Below, piece by piece: positions 26,078 to 35,017 of a stretch of DNA of 64,000 bases; position 1 is the stretch's first letter; every line of letters starts with the position of its first letter. Source of the stretch: JAGLON01 sp041394985 (GTDB lineage Bacteria; Zixibacteria; MSB-5A5; GN15; JAAZOE01); contig JAWLBI010000001.1 in assembly GCA_041394985.1 (NCBI GenBank), forward strand, positions 3,906,001 through 3,970,000. Reading direction: 5' to 3'. Below the pieces are notes generated by a model. That model saw only the letters and a program-made list of their open reading frames with translations. It was not told the origin of the DNA and searched no databases. The position numbers were made by a program, and so were the translations under genes.

Positions 26078-28069
26078 TTAGCATTCGCGCGGAAAAACAG
26101 CGGTAAAGGTCGTGCCTTTGCCTTCGAATGAGGTAAATGTAATTGTCCCGCCGTGCTCCTCAACAACTTTATTGGCCACCAGCAATCCCAGACCCGTCCC
26201 CTCGCGGCCCTTAGTCGAGAAAAAGTCGTCGAAGACTGCGGCACCGACCGATCCCGGAATCCCCGGTCCGGTATCGGCGACTTCCAGACGATAATTTTGC
26301 TGGTCGTCCATAAATATGCGGAGGGTAATAACATGGTCGTCGGTTCTGTTTTCCCGAGAATCGTTGATACAGGCATCGAGCGCATTCGTCACCATATTGG
26401 TCAGGAGTGAGTGCAGCGCCTCCTTGTCGAATTGCCCGGGAGGCACATTTGCGCCGATATCCGTCCGCAATTCGATATTGTGCTGTTTTGCTTTGTCTTT
26501 AAAAAGAGTGTGGACGCTGTTGATAACGCTGACAGGATCGACCTCCGCAAATTCCATCTCGCGCTCTTTCGAACAATACAATAAATCCTTGACGATATGC
26601 GAAACACTGGAAACGTTCCGCTCGATCATTTCCCAACCTTTTTTAATCGTATCCTGATCCTCGTCTTCAAACCCGGTGTTGACGACGAAAATGCCGCCTT
26701 CGAGGCCCATAAGAATATTCTTGATACGATGTGCCATAACGGCAATCGTCCGCCCCATGTACGTTAATTCGCGCTGAAGTTTTTTCACCTCGGTGATGTC
26801 GGTCGAGACTTCCATCACGGCGACGGTTTTGCCTTCGGGATCTTTGATCGGCGATGAATGGACAAGATTATAAGTCTTGGAACCGTCTCGGTGGACAACC
26901 GATTCTTCCCTGCTGTGCACTTCGCCATCTTCGAATGTCTTTATCACCGGGCATTCCGGGCAGGCATCGCTGCGTTTTTTATAAACTTCAAAACAACAGC
27001 GGCCTGGAGTATCACCAAAGGCGTCCTTAAAGCGCTGATTGCTGTCAATGACCTTCAGATCATTATCCTGAATCGAGATATAGCAAGGAACGCCTTCGAA
27101 CAGTTGCCGGTAGCGGGCCTCGCTCTGTTTTATTTTCCTCTGAAGGAGTTTGATTTCGGTAATATCGGTCGCCATTTCCATGACGGAGATGATATTGCCG
27201 TCGTCGTCGAATATCGGTGACGAATACACCAGCAGGCGCGCCTCAGTGCCGTCGATTTTATTCACCGTCTTTTCGGTCTTATGAATCTTGCCGTCTTCGA
27301 ACGTACGCGCGACATGGCAATCGGGACAGACATCCTCGCGATGATGATAGATGGAATAACACTGCTTGCCCGGCTCGCCGCCGAAGTCCTGCGCAAATAG
27401 CCTATTAACGCGCTGAATAGTATACGTCTTATCGATCACCGAGAGGTAACAGGGAACTTTGTCGAACAAGTCCTTGTATTCTTTTCGCCGGGCGTCGATT
27501 TCCTTCTGGAGTTGAGTGACTGCGGTGATGTTGGTAGACATTTCCATCACCCCGATAATATTACCCTGTTCGTCGTTAACCGGCGTGGTGTATACTATGA
27601 CATTGGCCTCGCTGCCGTCCTTCGTAACGACTGTTTCCTGCATGCTGTGGGTCTGGCCGTCTTCAAACGTTTTCAACACCGGACAATTGGGGCATACCCT
27701 ATCGGCGCCTTTGTACGCCTGATAACAGTAATCGCCTTCCTTGTAGTCGAAATCCTTGCGAAAGAGTTTGTTGGTGCGGATGATGCGGAGGTCTTTGTCC
27801 TGAATCGACAGATAACACGGGACGCGCTGGAAGAACCTGTCGACACCGGGATAATTGAGTGCTGCGCCCGAATTGCGAACCTGATAGGCGGCGATTAAAA
27901 AGGCTAGTGCCAGCACCGATGCGATCAGGGCTGTATAAAACGGGCCGAAATAATATCCGATGACAATTAAAACAGAGGCAAACAGCAGAGTCCCCGCGAT
28001 AATTTTATATATCGAACTTATCGTCCAGATATAGGCAGGGAGTAAAATTCTGCTGCTCTGCCATTGCAT
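26078..28069 (-). CDS. Sensor histidine kinase with three cysteine-containing PAS domains
   Basis: The 663-residue protein has two N-terminal membrane helices (about 21-41 and 45-62). Three PAS domains follow (about 73-190, 195-312, 317-434). Each repeats the same cysteines: VPCY near the start (C85, C207, C329) and a C-x10-C-x2-C set (C115/126/129, C237/248/251, C359/370/373) leading into TFEDG. A HisKA-like box has His447 in MAHRIKN, and the HATPase_c domain (about 545-660) has DTGPGIP and GTGLGLLVANK. The cysteines could hold a metal or Fe-S cluster or act as thiol switches; this is inference. It follows a stand-alone receiver by 3 nt and lies downstream of redox genes, which fits a redox-sensing role. 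Confidence 0.92.
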   Translation of the reverse strand: MQWQSSRILLPAYIWTISSIYKIIAGTLLFASVLIVIGYYFGPFYTALIASVLALAFLIAAYQVRNSGAALNYPGVDRFFQRVPCYLSIQDKDLRIIRTNKLFRKDFDYKEGDYCYQAYKGADRVCPNCPVLKTFEDGQTHSMQETVVTKDGSEANVIVYTTPVNDEQGNIIGVMEMSTNITAVTQLQKEIDARRKEYKDLFDKVPCYLSVIDKTYTIQRVNRLFAQDFGGEPGKQCYSIYHHREDVCPDCHVARTFEDGKIHKTEKTVNKIDGTEARLLVYSSPIFDDDGNIISVMEMATDITEIKLLQRKIKQSEARYRQLFEGVPCYISIQDNDLKVIDSNQRFKDAFGDTPGRCCFEVYKKRSDACPECPVIKTFEDGEVHSREESVVHRDGSKTYNLVHSSPIKDPEGKTVAVMEVSTDITEVKKLQRELTYMGRTIAVMAHRIKNILMGLEGGIFVVNTGFEDEDQDTIKKGWEMIERNVSSVSHIVKDLLYCSKEREMEFAEVDPVSVINSVHTLFKDKAKQHNIELRTDIGANVPPGQFDKEALHSLLTNMVTNALDACINDSRENRTDDHVITLRIFMDDQQNYRLEVADTGPGIPGSVGAAVFDDFFSTKGREGTGLGLLVANKVVEEHGGTITFTSFEGKGTTFTAVFPREC

Positions 28070-28072
28070 AGG

Positions 28073-28444
28073 CTATTCTCCCAGTAATTTTTTCGCAGCC
28101 GCTAACAGATTATCCGGTTTGACCGGTTTTTCTATATGTTCGGTCGGCCCGACACGATCGTCATTCTCGAAAAATTCAGCGTGTCTCGTTACACCCGACA
28201 ACACGATTATCGGGATCGATTGCAGTTTATCATCCTTACTAATAGCCTCGTAGAAGGACAGCCCACTCTTTTTCGGCATGAGAATGTCGAGCGTGATAAG
28301 ATCGGGGCGGCCCTTGGCGATATGGCTCAGTGCTTCTTCGCCGTTCTCGGCAGTCTCAGTTTCATAGCCGCCTTTTTTAAAGAGAGTTTCGAGAAAAATC
28401 CGCATATCGAGTTCATCGTCGACGATTAGAATCTTTTTGGGCAT
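28073..28444 (-). CDS. Stand-alone receiver-domain response regulator
   Basis: From the ATG at 28442-28444 (AAGGA 8 nt upstream) the protein is a 123-residue CheY-like receiver with no output domain. The acidic pair is DD at 9-10, the phospho-acceptor is Asp53 in LDILMP, the conserved Ser/Thr is in VLSG, and the Lys is in EKPVKP. The frame extends 11 codons further upstream without a better ribosome site. It is followed 3 nt later by the triple-PAS kinase, its likely partner. Without an output domain it may act through protein contact or feed a phosphorelay. Confidence 0.9.
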   Translation of the reverse strand: MPKKILIVDDELDMRIFLETLFKKGGYETETAENGEEALSHIAKGRPDLITLDILMPKKSGLSFYEAISKDDKLQSIPIIVLSGVTRHAEFFENDDRVGPTEHIEKPVKPDNLLAAAKKLLGE

Positions 28445-28503
28445 ACGTCTATCCTTCTTGCCGTTGGTCAAAGACAAGCCGTTTTATCTCGTGCTTGTCG
28501 AAT

Positions 28504-29301
28504 TTATCCGCGTTCGACTATCTGCCGCGCTTCCGGATGATCTATCTCTTTTAATACCGCAAGGATGGCGTCCTGCAGCGGAGCCTTATCCATCAGTCGG
28601 ATGAGATGCAAAATCTGTCCGGATTCCGTCATGGTTGCCAATTGCCGATGCGCCTCTGTACGGACGGCGCCATTGGCGTGTATCAGGCCATTGGCCAGAC
28701 TTTCGATCGCCACGAATCCCGCTTCCTCGCCCCGCCGCATGATATCGCCGAGTGCATGCATGGCATTCGTACTGCCGCGGAATTTCCCGAGTCCCCTTGC
28801 CAGGCTGACGGCGCCGTATTTTTTAATAAGGTCATCGATTTCCTGGGGAGTCTTCGGCGCAGTTTTCGTACTTGTCGGCGCCATATCTTCAAGGAATGAT
28901 TCGTCGGCATAGTTCTCGATGGCCATGCGGCGAGCCGACATATTGTATTCGGTATCGTAGGCGATGCGTTCGAGAACTTTCGTATCGGTAATACGAGAGA
29001 AACAGGCGCCCATCAACTGGAAGTTCTTGCGAGCCTTAATGATTTCTGCAAGAACATCCTGTGACTCGATGCGCTCGACCGCCGCGATGCGGGCGTCTAT
29101 TTCCTTGCCGTCAAGGGCTACTTTTCTGAGTAGCTCCTGATCGGTGATTTTCTGTACGGCCGCCAGCCGTACCCTCGGGGACGAATCGAATTGCGCCAAT
29201 TCGGTGAGCGCGTCTTGATCGGCCAGGCTTTCGACCGCTTTCAGGCGCACTTCCGGATTCGACGACCGATGTCCCGCTTTGAACAGGTCGGATAGTCCCA
29301 C
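28504..29301 (-). CDS. HEAT-repeat protein
   Basis: The 265-residue soluble protein has no signal peptide. Its first 130 residues are short alternating helices of about 20-22 residues with the rhythm D..L...A....VR.AA...I (for example ESLADQDALTELA, AVQKITDQELLRKVA), typical of short HEAT repeats. After a Thr/Pro-rich linker (about 142-152) come further helical units including SLANGLIHANGAVRTEAHRQL. Such proteins serve as binding scaffolds. It begins 14 nt after the DsrK-like gene, so it is co-transcribed with the redox pair and may assist or regulate that complex. No catalytic motif is visible and the partner is unknown. Confidence 0.75.
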   Translation of the reverse strand: MGLSDLFKAGHRSSNPEVRLKAVESLADQDALTELAQFDSSPRVRLAAVQKITDQELLRKVALDGKEIDARIAAVERIESQDVLAEIIKARKNFQLMGACFSRITDTKVLERIAYDTEYNMSARRMAIENYADESFLEDMAPTSTKTAPKTPQEIDDLIKKYGAVSLARGLGKFRGSTNAMHALGDIMRRGEEAGFVAIESLANGLIHANGAVRTEAHRQLATMTESGQILHLIRLMDKAPLQDAILAVLKEIDHPEARQIVERG

Positions 29302-29315
29302 TGTGTCAACCCGCT

Positions 29316-30932
29316 TTAATGGAAATCATCCCATTCAATGAAGCCTTCCCTCACATCAGTCATGGCATTGACGATCAATTCGACCAGTCCGCCATACTGA
29401 AGTGTCATTCTCTCCCAGGCATCATAATGGTTGATGATATCCCTGATTTGGCCCTTACAGTTGGAGCAGGGAGCGCAGACATACTTGCGGACATCTTTAC
29501 TCCGCTCTTCCTTCGTAAAGGCGTTAATTATCTGTTCGAATTTCTTTCTTCCCGATATGGACATTTTCCACTGCGGGAAGTTATGTGACTGCATTATAGC
29601 GAATCCGCTGCCTCCACCGCAACAGTAATTCGTACAACCATGCGGTGTCATTTCACGGAATTGCGGACATATTTTCTTGATAATATCCCGCTGCGGCTGA
29701 ATAATGCCCATCGATCGGGTCAGGTTACACGGATCGTGCATCGTGACCGGGAAGTCATTTCGCGACGGGTCGAGCATGATTCGTTCGTTCATGATGATAT
29801 CATGAAGCGTCGCCATGCAGGACTCGCGCGGGATATTCGATTCATCCAGCCAGACGCGGTCGCCGATGGCCATCAACGCCTTATGCGCATGGCCGCATTC
29901 GCCGACGACGACTTTCTTGACGCCGAGTTTCTTGGCCACTTCGGCATGCTTCAGGGTAACCCTGGCATACTGGGCATCATCATAAAACAGCCCGTAGTTG
30001 ACCGAGTCATACCCGACCATTTCGCTCGACAGCGTCCAGCTCAGCCCGGCAGCCTCGAAAATAATCGTGAAGGCTTCCAGGTTTTCCGGCCAGGACAGAA
30101 ATTCGCCGGCATTGTGAATCAGGAGAATATCGGCGCCCGATTTATCGAACGGGATTTTCATTTCCAGCCCGGTGCGGTCGGTTAAGTCTTCCTCGGCAAA
30201 CTCCATTAGGTCCATAAGGGCGACGGGCGTCAAACCGGTAGAACTTCCTGTTTCCAATTGCTTTTCCGTGCCGTCACCGTGCAATTCCTTGGGATGGATT
30301 CCCAATTCCATACTAAACAGTTTTCGGATTTCCCGGGACAGCAATCCGTTATCGCAGCCCATCGGGCAGGTCTGCGCACAGCGGCGACAGAGGGTGCAGC
30401 GATAGGCCAACTGGGCCAGGCGCGCCAGCGTCTCGTAATTGACGTCGATATCGGAACCGGTAAATTTGGCCGCCAGCTTTCCGCCGGGCGTCAGATATTT
30501 GCGTGTAATCCGCCGGAGAATATCGGAGCGGAACAGCGGTCGATAGATTTCCGCACGGCCGGACGACTCGAAAATCGGGCATGCCTCGGCGCAGGTATTA
30601 CACTTGACGCAGTTGTCCATCGTCAGCATCAGCGGCTTCAAAAACGTCCAGTTATTCTCCTTGGAGAACAGTTTGTGCAGGCCGGCCAGGAACTTGGCGA
30701 CCATTTCCTCTTCCTGTTCCTTCGTTTCGATCTGGGGAAACGTTAAATTAACCGCACCATCGAGCGAGGTATTGTACATTGCTTTTTTCGCATCCGAAAG
30801 TTCGTCCATCGGCGCTTCTTCCCAGTCCTCGTACGGATATGGCAGTTTGGGAAACTTTAACGGATCCAGTGTAAAGAGGCGATCCAAATCTTTTCTATCT
30901 ATATCCTGGGGGCGAATATTGTCCTTGCTCAT
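29316..30932 (-). CDS. DsrK/HdrD-like iron-sulfur oxidoreductase
   Basis: The 538-residue cytoplasmic protein has two 4Fe-4S ferredoxin motifs, C108-x2-C111-x2-C114-x3-C118 and C179-x2-C182-x2-C185-x3-C189. The C-terminal CCG domain contains ECGHAH, HDPCNLT, NYCCGGG and CAPCSNC, the set that binds a non-cubane [4Fe-4S] cluster in HdrB/HdrD and DsrK. Family role: moving electrons between a quinone-linked membrane partner and a thiol/disulfide substrate. It overlaps the DsrM-like gene by ATGA, giving a two-subunit MK module, but no DsrJOP or dissimilatory sulfite reductase genes are in view, so a role in sulfate reduction is not supported here. Heterodisulfide-like or other thiol chemistry is possible. 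Confidence 0.88.
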   Translation of the reverse strand: MSKDNIRPQDIDRKDLDRLFTLDPLKFPKLPYPYEDWEEAPMDELSDAKKAMYNTSLDGAVNLTFPQIETKEQEEEMVAKFLAGLHKLFSKENNWTFLKPLMLTMDNCVKCNTCAEACPIFESSGRAEIYRPLFRSDILRRITRKYLTPGGKLAAKFTGSDIDVNYETLARLAQLAYRCTLCRRCAQTCPMGCDNGLLSREIRKLFSMELGIHPKELHGDGTEKQLETGSSTGLTPVALMDLMEFAEEDLTDRTGLEMKIPFDKSGADILLIHNAGEFLSWPENLEAFTIIFEAAGLSWTLSSEMVGYDSVNYGLFYDDAQYARVTLKHAEVAKKLGVKKVVVGECGHAHKALMAIGDRVWLDESNIPRESCMATLHDIIMNERIMLDPSRNDFPVTMHDPCNLTRSMGIIQPQRDIIKKICPQFREMTPHGCTNYCCGGGSGFAIMQSHNFPQWKMSISGRKKFEQIINAFTKEERSKDVRKYVCAPCSNCKGQIRDIINHYDAWERMTLQYGGLVELIVNAMTDVREGFIEWDDFH

Positions 30933-31852
30933 TTTTTCGGCTCCTTCGTTTCGGTGATTACTTCACCCCATGTCTTACCGGTTTGAATATGCGGGGCACT
31001 CCAGCCGACTTTCTTCGATAACGATGCGATAATATGTGCTTCGATCTTGCTGCCGCGCTCGTTTGGTTCATCATTCCAGCGTACGGCGTGATAAAGGAAA
31101 TACTTGGCTACGAAGTGCGACATACGCGTCAGCGGTATATAGGCCAGTAATATCGAACCGACAATGACTTCCGCCTTCATCGCGGCAGGCATCGGACCGG
31201 CGGCCGAAAATGAAATCAATGAAGCAAAATATCCTCGCAGAATCACAAAACCGGGGTCATTCGTGAGGTGATTGACCAGAGCGATGACAACGATGGCATC
31301 GAAAAAGAGCAGATTGAAATATTCGATCGGAGAGCTGTAGCTGCGCTGAAACTTGCTCCCCATTCGCCAGAAAAACAGACCCAGGGCCCCGATACCGGTC
31401 AGAATCATGGCGGCATAACCAAGGACGACGGTAAGGTAATGGACGATTGCCCCGAATCCTCCGGCCGCCGCATCGATGGCGACTCCATTCATCGACAATA
31501 TGGCGCCGACGATCAACAGAACGAGCCAGCCGATACCGATATACATCCCGCCGTGAAACGGCAGCGACCACGTCCACACGGATTTGTTATGATGAAAGAC
31601 GCCCTTGAGAAGAAGAATTTCCGAGGCCATCTCCTTGAGTTCGTTAAACATGTCGCTCTGGCGCGTTTTCGTCCACCAGTCGAGTTCCTCAAGATAGGAA
31701 CCGCCGTACTCGGCGCGACCTTTTTCATGCGGTACCGGATATAATTCCCAGCGCATCGATTCCGGAGCCGACGCATACCGAAAAACTTTGACTGCCATGG
31801 CAATAATGCCTATGACAACCGCTGCGTAGGTGATGAGCTGAACAGCCTCCAT
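30929..31852 (-). CDS. DsrM/NarI-like membrane subunit of the iron-sulfur oxidoreductase
   Basis: The 307-residue protein has five predicted membrane helices (roughly residues 5-25, 101-121, 135-165, 184-203 and 235-262) and resembles the gamma subunit of nitrate reductase. Histidines in or near helices (for example HHNKSVWTW, FHGGMYIG, HYLTVVLG, SHFVAKYFLYHAVRW) are possible b-heme ligands. In DsrM/HmeC homologues this subunit exchanges electrons with quinones and passes them to the DsrK-like partner encoded by the overlapping next gene. The start is 40 nt after the Rrf2 regulator gene. Heme number and quinone direction cannot be told from sequence alone. Confidence 0.85.
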   Translation of the reverse strand: MEAVQLITYAAVVIGIIAMAVKVFRYASAPESMRWELYPVPHEKGRAEYGGSYLEELDWWTKTRQSDMFNELKEMASEILLLKGVFHHNKSVWTWSLPFHGGMYIGIGWLVLLIVGAILSMNGVAIDAAAGGFGAIVHYLTVVLGYAAMILTGIGALGLFFWRMGSKFQRSYSSPIEYFNLLFFDAIVVIALVNHLTNDPGFVILRGYFASLISFSAAGPMPAAMKAEVIVGSILLAYIPLTRMSHFVAKYFLYHAVRWNDEPNERGSKIEAHIIASLSKKVGWSAPHIQTGKTWGEVITETKEPKK

Positions 31853-31892
31853 TGATGTGTACTCCTTATCTCTTTATCTCTGAACTTCTTTT

Positions 31893-32408
31893 TTATCTCT
31901 GTAATGCGCACCCCGGCCCTTCGGACTCGTCCTTTTGGCGCATGAGGTTTTCGACAATCAGAAAACTCGATGATTGGTTTTCCTCCCGAACCCGCTTCAT
32001 CCAGTTCTTGTCGATGAGATCGGCCAGTGAAAATTCCTCAAGCAATTCCTGAATTTTCTCCGATACCAAAACCCAAATCGTCCGCGCCTCGCAAAATTCG
32101 GCATTGAGACACTGATCGGGATTGGCAACGCAATCGGTGACCAGGATCGGCCCCTGAACGGCCCGAATAATCTGGCGGAGTGTTATCTCTTCCGGCGCCC
32201 GGGACAATTTATAACCGCCATTTTTTCCGGATACTCCGAGGAGCAATCCGTCGTCCTTTAACGAAATGGCGAGCTGGCCGAGATAATTATTGGAAAGTCC
32301 GGTGATTTTGGCGATTCGCTTTAATTGAACCAGGTTTTCCGACTGCTGGAGTCGGGCAAGTTCCACCATCATTCGTAATCCGTACCGTGCGCGCGTAGAA
32401 AATTTCAT
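31893..32408 (-). CDS. Rrf2-family transcriptional regulator with Fe-S cluster cysteines
   Basis: The 171-residue protein has the Rrf2 winged helix (KFSTRARYGLRMM start, NNYLGQLAISL recognition region, wing around GKNGGYKL). Three cysteines, C93-x6-C100-x5-C106, sit where IscR, NsrR and RsrR hold a cluster. A C-terminal extension of about 45 residues past the usual end includes one more Cys (167). The family senses Fe-S status, nitric oxide or redox state. It is the first gene of the DsrMK-like/HEAT/two-component run, and a dyad overlapping its predicted promoter suggests autorepression. Confidence 0.92.
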   Translation of the reverse strand: MKFSTRARYGLRMMVELARLQQSENLVQLKRIAKITGLSNNYLGQLAISLKDDGLLLGVSGKNGGYKLSRAPEEITLRQIIRAVQGPILVTDCVANPDQCLNAEFCEARTIWVLVSEKIQELLEEFSLADLIDKNWMKRVREENQSSSFLIVENLMRQKDESEGPGCALQR

Positions 32409-32445
32409 GAATTAACGGTCCTTCTTTGGCACCTGAATCGTAAAA

Positions 32446-32471
32446 CCTACTAAATTGATAAGTTTATTAGG
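32446..32471 (-). promoter_or_regulatory. Inverted repeat overlapping the Rrf2 promoter, candidate operator
   Basis: A 26-bp imperfect dyad (10 of 13 base pairs symmetric) has outer arms CCTA at 32446-32449 and TAGG at 32468-32471 and inner arms TAAA/TTTA. It covers the predicted -10 and most of the spacer of the promoter for the Rrf2 gene. Rrf2 regulators bind AT-rich dyads of about this length, so autorepression is the simplest reading. Confidence 0.5.
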
Positions 32472-32483
32472 TCAAAAAGTCAA
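32455..32483 (-). promoter_or_regulatory. Predicted sigma70-like promoter of the Rrf2/redox operon
   Basis: On the minus strand TTGACT (32478-32483) and TATCAA (32455-32460) are separated by 17 bp, placing the transcript start near 32448 and a leader of about 40 nt before the Rrf2 ATG at 32408. Confidence 0.5.
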
Positions 32484-32556
32484 GTGAATTCTTTCACAAT
32501 GTTATTTTTTTGGACATTTCGGCCCCTGTTATCGGTAATACGGACGTAATGTATTG

Positions 32557-32573
32557 CCTAACACAATATTAGG
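32557..32573. promoter_or_regulatory. Second CCTAA/TTAGG dyad upstream of the Rrf2 gene
   Basis: CCTAA (32557-32561) and TTAGG (32569-32573) form a short inverted repeat with a 7-bp gap, about 110 bp upstream of the first dyad and with similar outer arms. It could be a second regulator site; it is shorter and may be chance. Confidence 0.3.
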
Positions 32574-32586
32574 TCTTGTTATATAA

Positions 32587-32620
32587 ATAAAAAAAGGGTC
32601 CCGATTCCTCGAGACCCTTT
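32587..32620 (-). terminator. Rho-independent terminator of the TSP3/dockerin gene
   Basis: AAAGGGTC (32593-32600) pairs with GACCCTTT (32613-32620) around a 12-nt loop. Read on the minus strand the stem is followed by a run of T in an AT-rich tail, 23 nt past the stop codon at 32644. Confidence 0.85.
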
Positions 32621-32643
32621 GATTGTTTATCACCAAAGACAGT

Positions 32644-34995
32644 TTAAGGCGTGCAATCGCACGGTGCAGCACCGCCTCTGAAGATATAGTTAATCATATA
32701 TACGGCATCGCCGATGTTTACGGAACCATCGCAGTTAACCTCTCCGGCCGCTTCCGGATCAGGAGCCGGGCCGCCGTTGAAGATATATGCGATGATGTAC
32801 ACGGCATCACCGATATTGACACTGCTGTCACCGTTGGCATCGCCGCAAATGTAGGCGCAGGCGTCGCCAATACCGTCTTCGTCGGTATCAGTCTGATCGG
32901 TATTCGGCGTATCAGGACAGTTGTCGCAGCTATCCGGTACGGTATCGCTATCCGAATCGGCCAGATCATCGAATCCCGGGCAGATATCGCAGCCGTCCGG
33001 AACGGTATCGCCGTCGGCATCGAGATTATCATCATAGCCGGCGCAAATATCACAGGCGTCGCCGTTGCCGTCGCCATCGGTGTCTGCCTGATCTTCATTC
33101 GTCACGGTCGGGCAATTGTCGCAGACATTGCCATGGCTGTCGATATCGTCGTTTTCCTGACCGGCGTTCGGTGACGACGGGCAGTTATCATCGGCGTCGG
33201 GTACGGTATCGCCGTCGGAATCGAACAGCACGTCGCTAAAGTGGACGAAAATGCTGGTATCGGGATCACCGGCATTACGGTATTCCCAAATCGCCTTCAG
33301 CCCGTATTCGGACAGCGCTGCGTTCTTGTATTCGGAAACGACTTCATCATCCGGCACCAGGCTGATCGCCATCGGCGCACCCCAGGTCGCACCGGCATCG
33401 AGCGTCGTGACGCCCATCAGGGTATCGCCCTTGGTGTAAATGGCCGCGAAAATCGTCCCGTCGACGTGAACGACGCGCGGGAACCGCTCGTCATCGGTCG
33501 TGCCGGCAACAACGCTCGTTTCCAGTGTGGCGATACTGCCATCCGAATTCGGATTGTACCAGCAGAGAATATCGCGATCGTTCGGCGAGGCGTCATTATA
33601 GGTTTCCGTCAGGATGATCACGTTGCTGTCATACGCCGCAACATCCGGGTACATGACATGATCGGCGTTATCATCAAGTGCATGCGAAAACGCCTGGGTA
33701 TAAATTTCATCATCCGGATCTCCGAACAGCTCGCGGCGAGTGAACAATTGCCACTGCGACGAATCGGGATCGTAATAATCGTAAATGGCATAGTACAACT
33801 TGGATGCCCGGTCGATATCGATCGATGTCGAGTTACAGTCATCCAGCCAGTACCAGCTGATAGTACCGATTGAGGATGAATCCGTCTGATAGAACAGGTG
33901 CGGACCATTGGTCACGCCATCCTGATATGTCGTGCTCTGGACAAAGGAAATAATACCGGCCCGAAATTCGCCGGGATGCCCCGGGAATTCCTGCGTGCTT
34001 TCGCAGCCGATATCGGCATCCTTCATATCATGCCAACCGTAGGAACCGAAGTTCCAGGTCGAGAAGCTCCAGGAACCGGTATTCGACGGGTCCGGGAACG
34101 TAATCAGCGGAATCGGAGCGCCGCTGCTCTGCGCCGCATCGGGTACGGCCGTGCCGTAGAAAATGGCATCTTCACCCCAATATGAAATCGCCGGATAATG
34201 ATATATCCCGGTCCAGGAAGCGCCGGAGAAGTTATTGCCGTCATCTATCGAGCCCCACCAGAAGAGCCCGGTATCGGTGGCACTTTCTTCCCACGCCATG
34301 AGCATACCGCCCTGACCATTGTCGCCGATTGCCGGATGGAGCAAGGTCGAATCGGCAAGATCAATAAACGGCGTAAACGTACACTCGATTTCATATGCAC
34401 CCGGCGAATCGCCGAGCAGATCGTCGCCGTCGACAACGATATAATATGTCGCATTGGAATCGAGAAGGATGTCAACCAGGGCCGCCCGCGGCGGTGTACC
34501 GCAGCTGGAATGGAACCGGTTGCAGGCAACCAGCGTATCCTCATTGCTGCGATAGAGCCACAGTCGAGTGAAATAACTCGAATTACAGGATGCAACATTC
34601 AACAAACCGCTATCGGGAGCGGTATATTGATACACGACATCCGGCCAGGCCTGCGCGCCTTCGCCGGCACAATCTTCTTCATAATCATCCGTATATCCTA
34701 CAACCGTGCCGTTATCCGTGTACGGCATGGATGCAATGACAGTAGCGGACGCGATATTATCGCCACCCTGCCGGGCCTCGCCTTCAGTTACCCCACTTAC
34801 GGAATTGCGGAATTCGACTTTCTCGGCAATTGCTGTAAGTGAAGAGGCAGGCGCGCCCATGTTTTTGGAACTCACCCCGCTCAATGTCAGCCCCTTGGGA
34901 TTGTTTACTGACACCTGTTCCGTGGCGGTCAGTCCAACGACCAGAAGAGCAGTCGCAACAAAAACTACCCCGAGGATAATTTTGCAGTGCTTCAT
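32644..34995 (-). CDS. Secreted protein with thrombospondin type 3 repeats and C-terminal dockerin
   Basis: The ATG at 34993-34995 lies 6 nt after GGAGGT and starts a signal peptide (MKHCKIILGVVFVATALLVV), giving 783 residues. An N-terminal beta-rich domain (about 70-215) ends in a PPC-like pattern (ASCNSSYFTRLWLYRSNEDT, YYIVVDGDD). A large middle part (about 215-590) has repeated beta-strand units with Trp and Asp-rich turns, possibly a propeller. Then come about six thrombospondin type 3 Ca2+-binding repeats (DSDGDTVPDADDNCP, CDICAGYDDNLDADGD) and a paired dockerin (GDANGDSSVNIGDAVYIIAY and NCDGSVNIGDAVYMINYIF). No catalytic motif was recognised. It is a single-gene unit with its own terminator. 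The same dockerin ends three other proteins in this window. Confidence 0.85.
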   Translation of the reverse strand: MKHCKIILGVVFVATALLVVGLTATEQVSVNNPKGLTLSGVSSKNMGAPASSLTAIAEKVEFRNSVSGVTEGEARQGGDNIASATVIASMPYTDNGTVVGYTDDYEEDCAGEGAQAWPDVVYQYTAPDSGLLNVASCNSSYFTRLWLYRSNEDTLVACNRFHSSCGTPPRAALVDILLDSNATYYIVVDGDDLLGDSPGAYEIECTFTPFIDLADSTLLHPAIGDNGQGGMLMAWEESATDTGLFWWGSIDDGNNFSGASWTGIYHYPAISYWGEDAIFYGTAVPDAAQSSGAPIPLITFPDPSNTGSWSFSTWNFGSYGWHDMKDADIGCESTQEFPGHPGEFRAGIISFVQSTTYQDGVTNGPHLFYQTDSSSIGTISWYWLDDCNSTSIDIDRASKLYYAIYDYYDPDSSQWQLFTRRELFGDPDDEIYTQAFSHALDDNADHVMYPDVAAYDSNVIILTETYNDASPNDRDILCWYNPNSDGSIATLETSVVAGTTDDERFPRVVHVDGTIFAAIYTKGDTLMGVTTLDAGATWGAPMAISLVPDDEVVSEYKNAALSEYGLKAIWEYRNAGDPDTSIFVHFSDVLFDSDGDTVPDADDNCPSSPNAGQENDDIDSHGNVCDNCPTVTNEDQADTDGDGNGDACDICAGYDDNLDADGDTVPDGCDICPGFDDLADSDSDTVPDSCDNCPDTPNTDQTDTDEDGIGDACAYICGDANGDSSVNIGDAVYIIAYIFNGGPAPDPEAAGEVNCDGSVNIGDAVYMINYIFRGGAAPCDCTP

Positions 34996-35017
34996 CAATC
35001 TACCTCCAGTTATCTAA

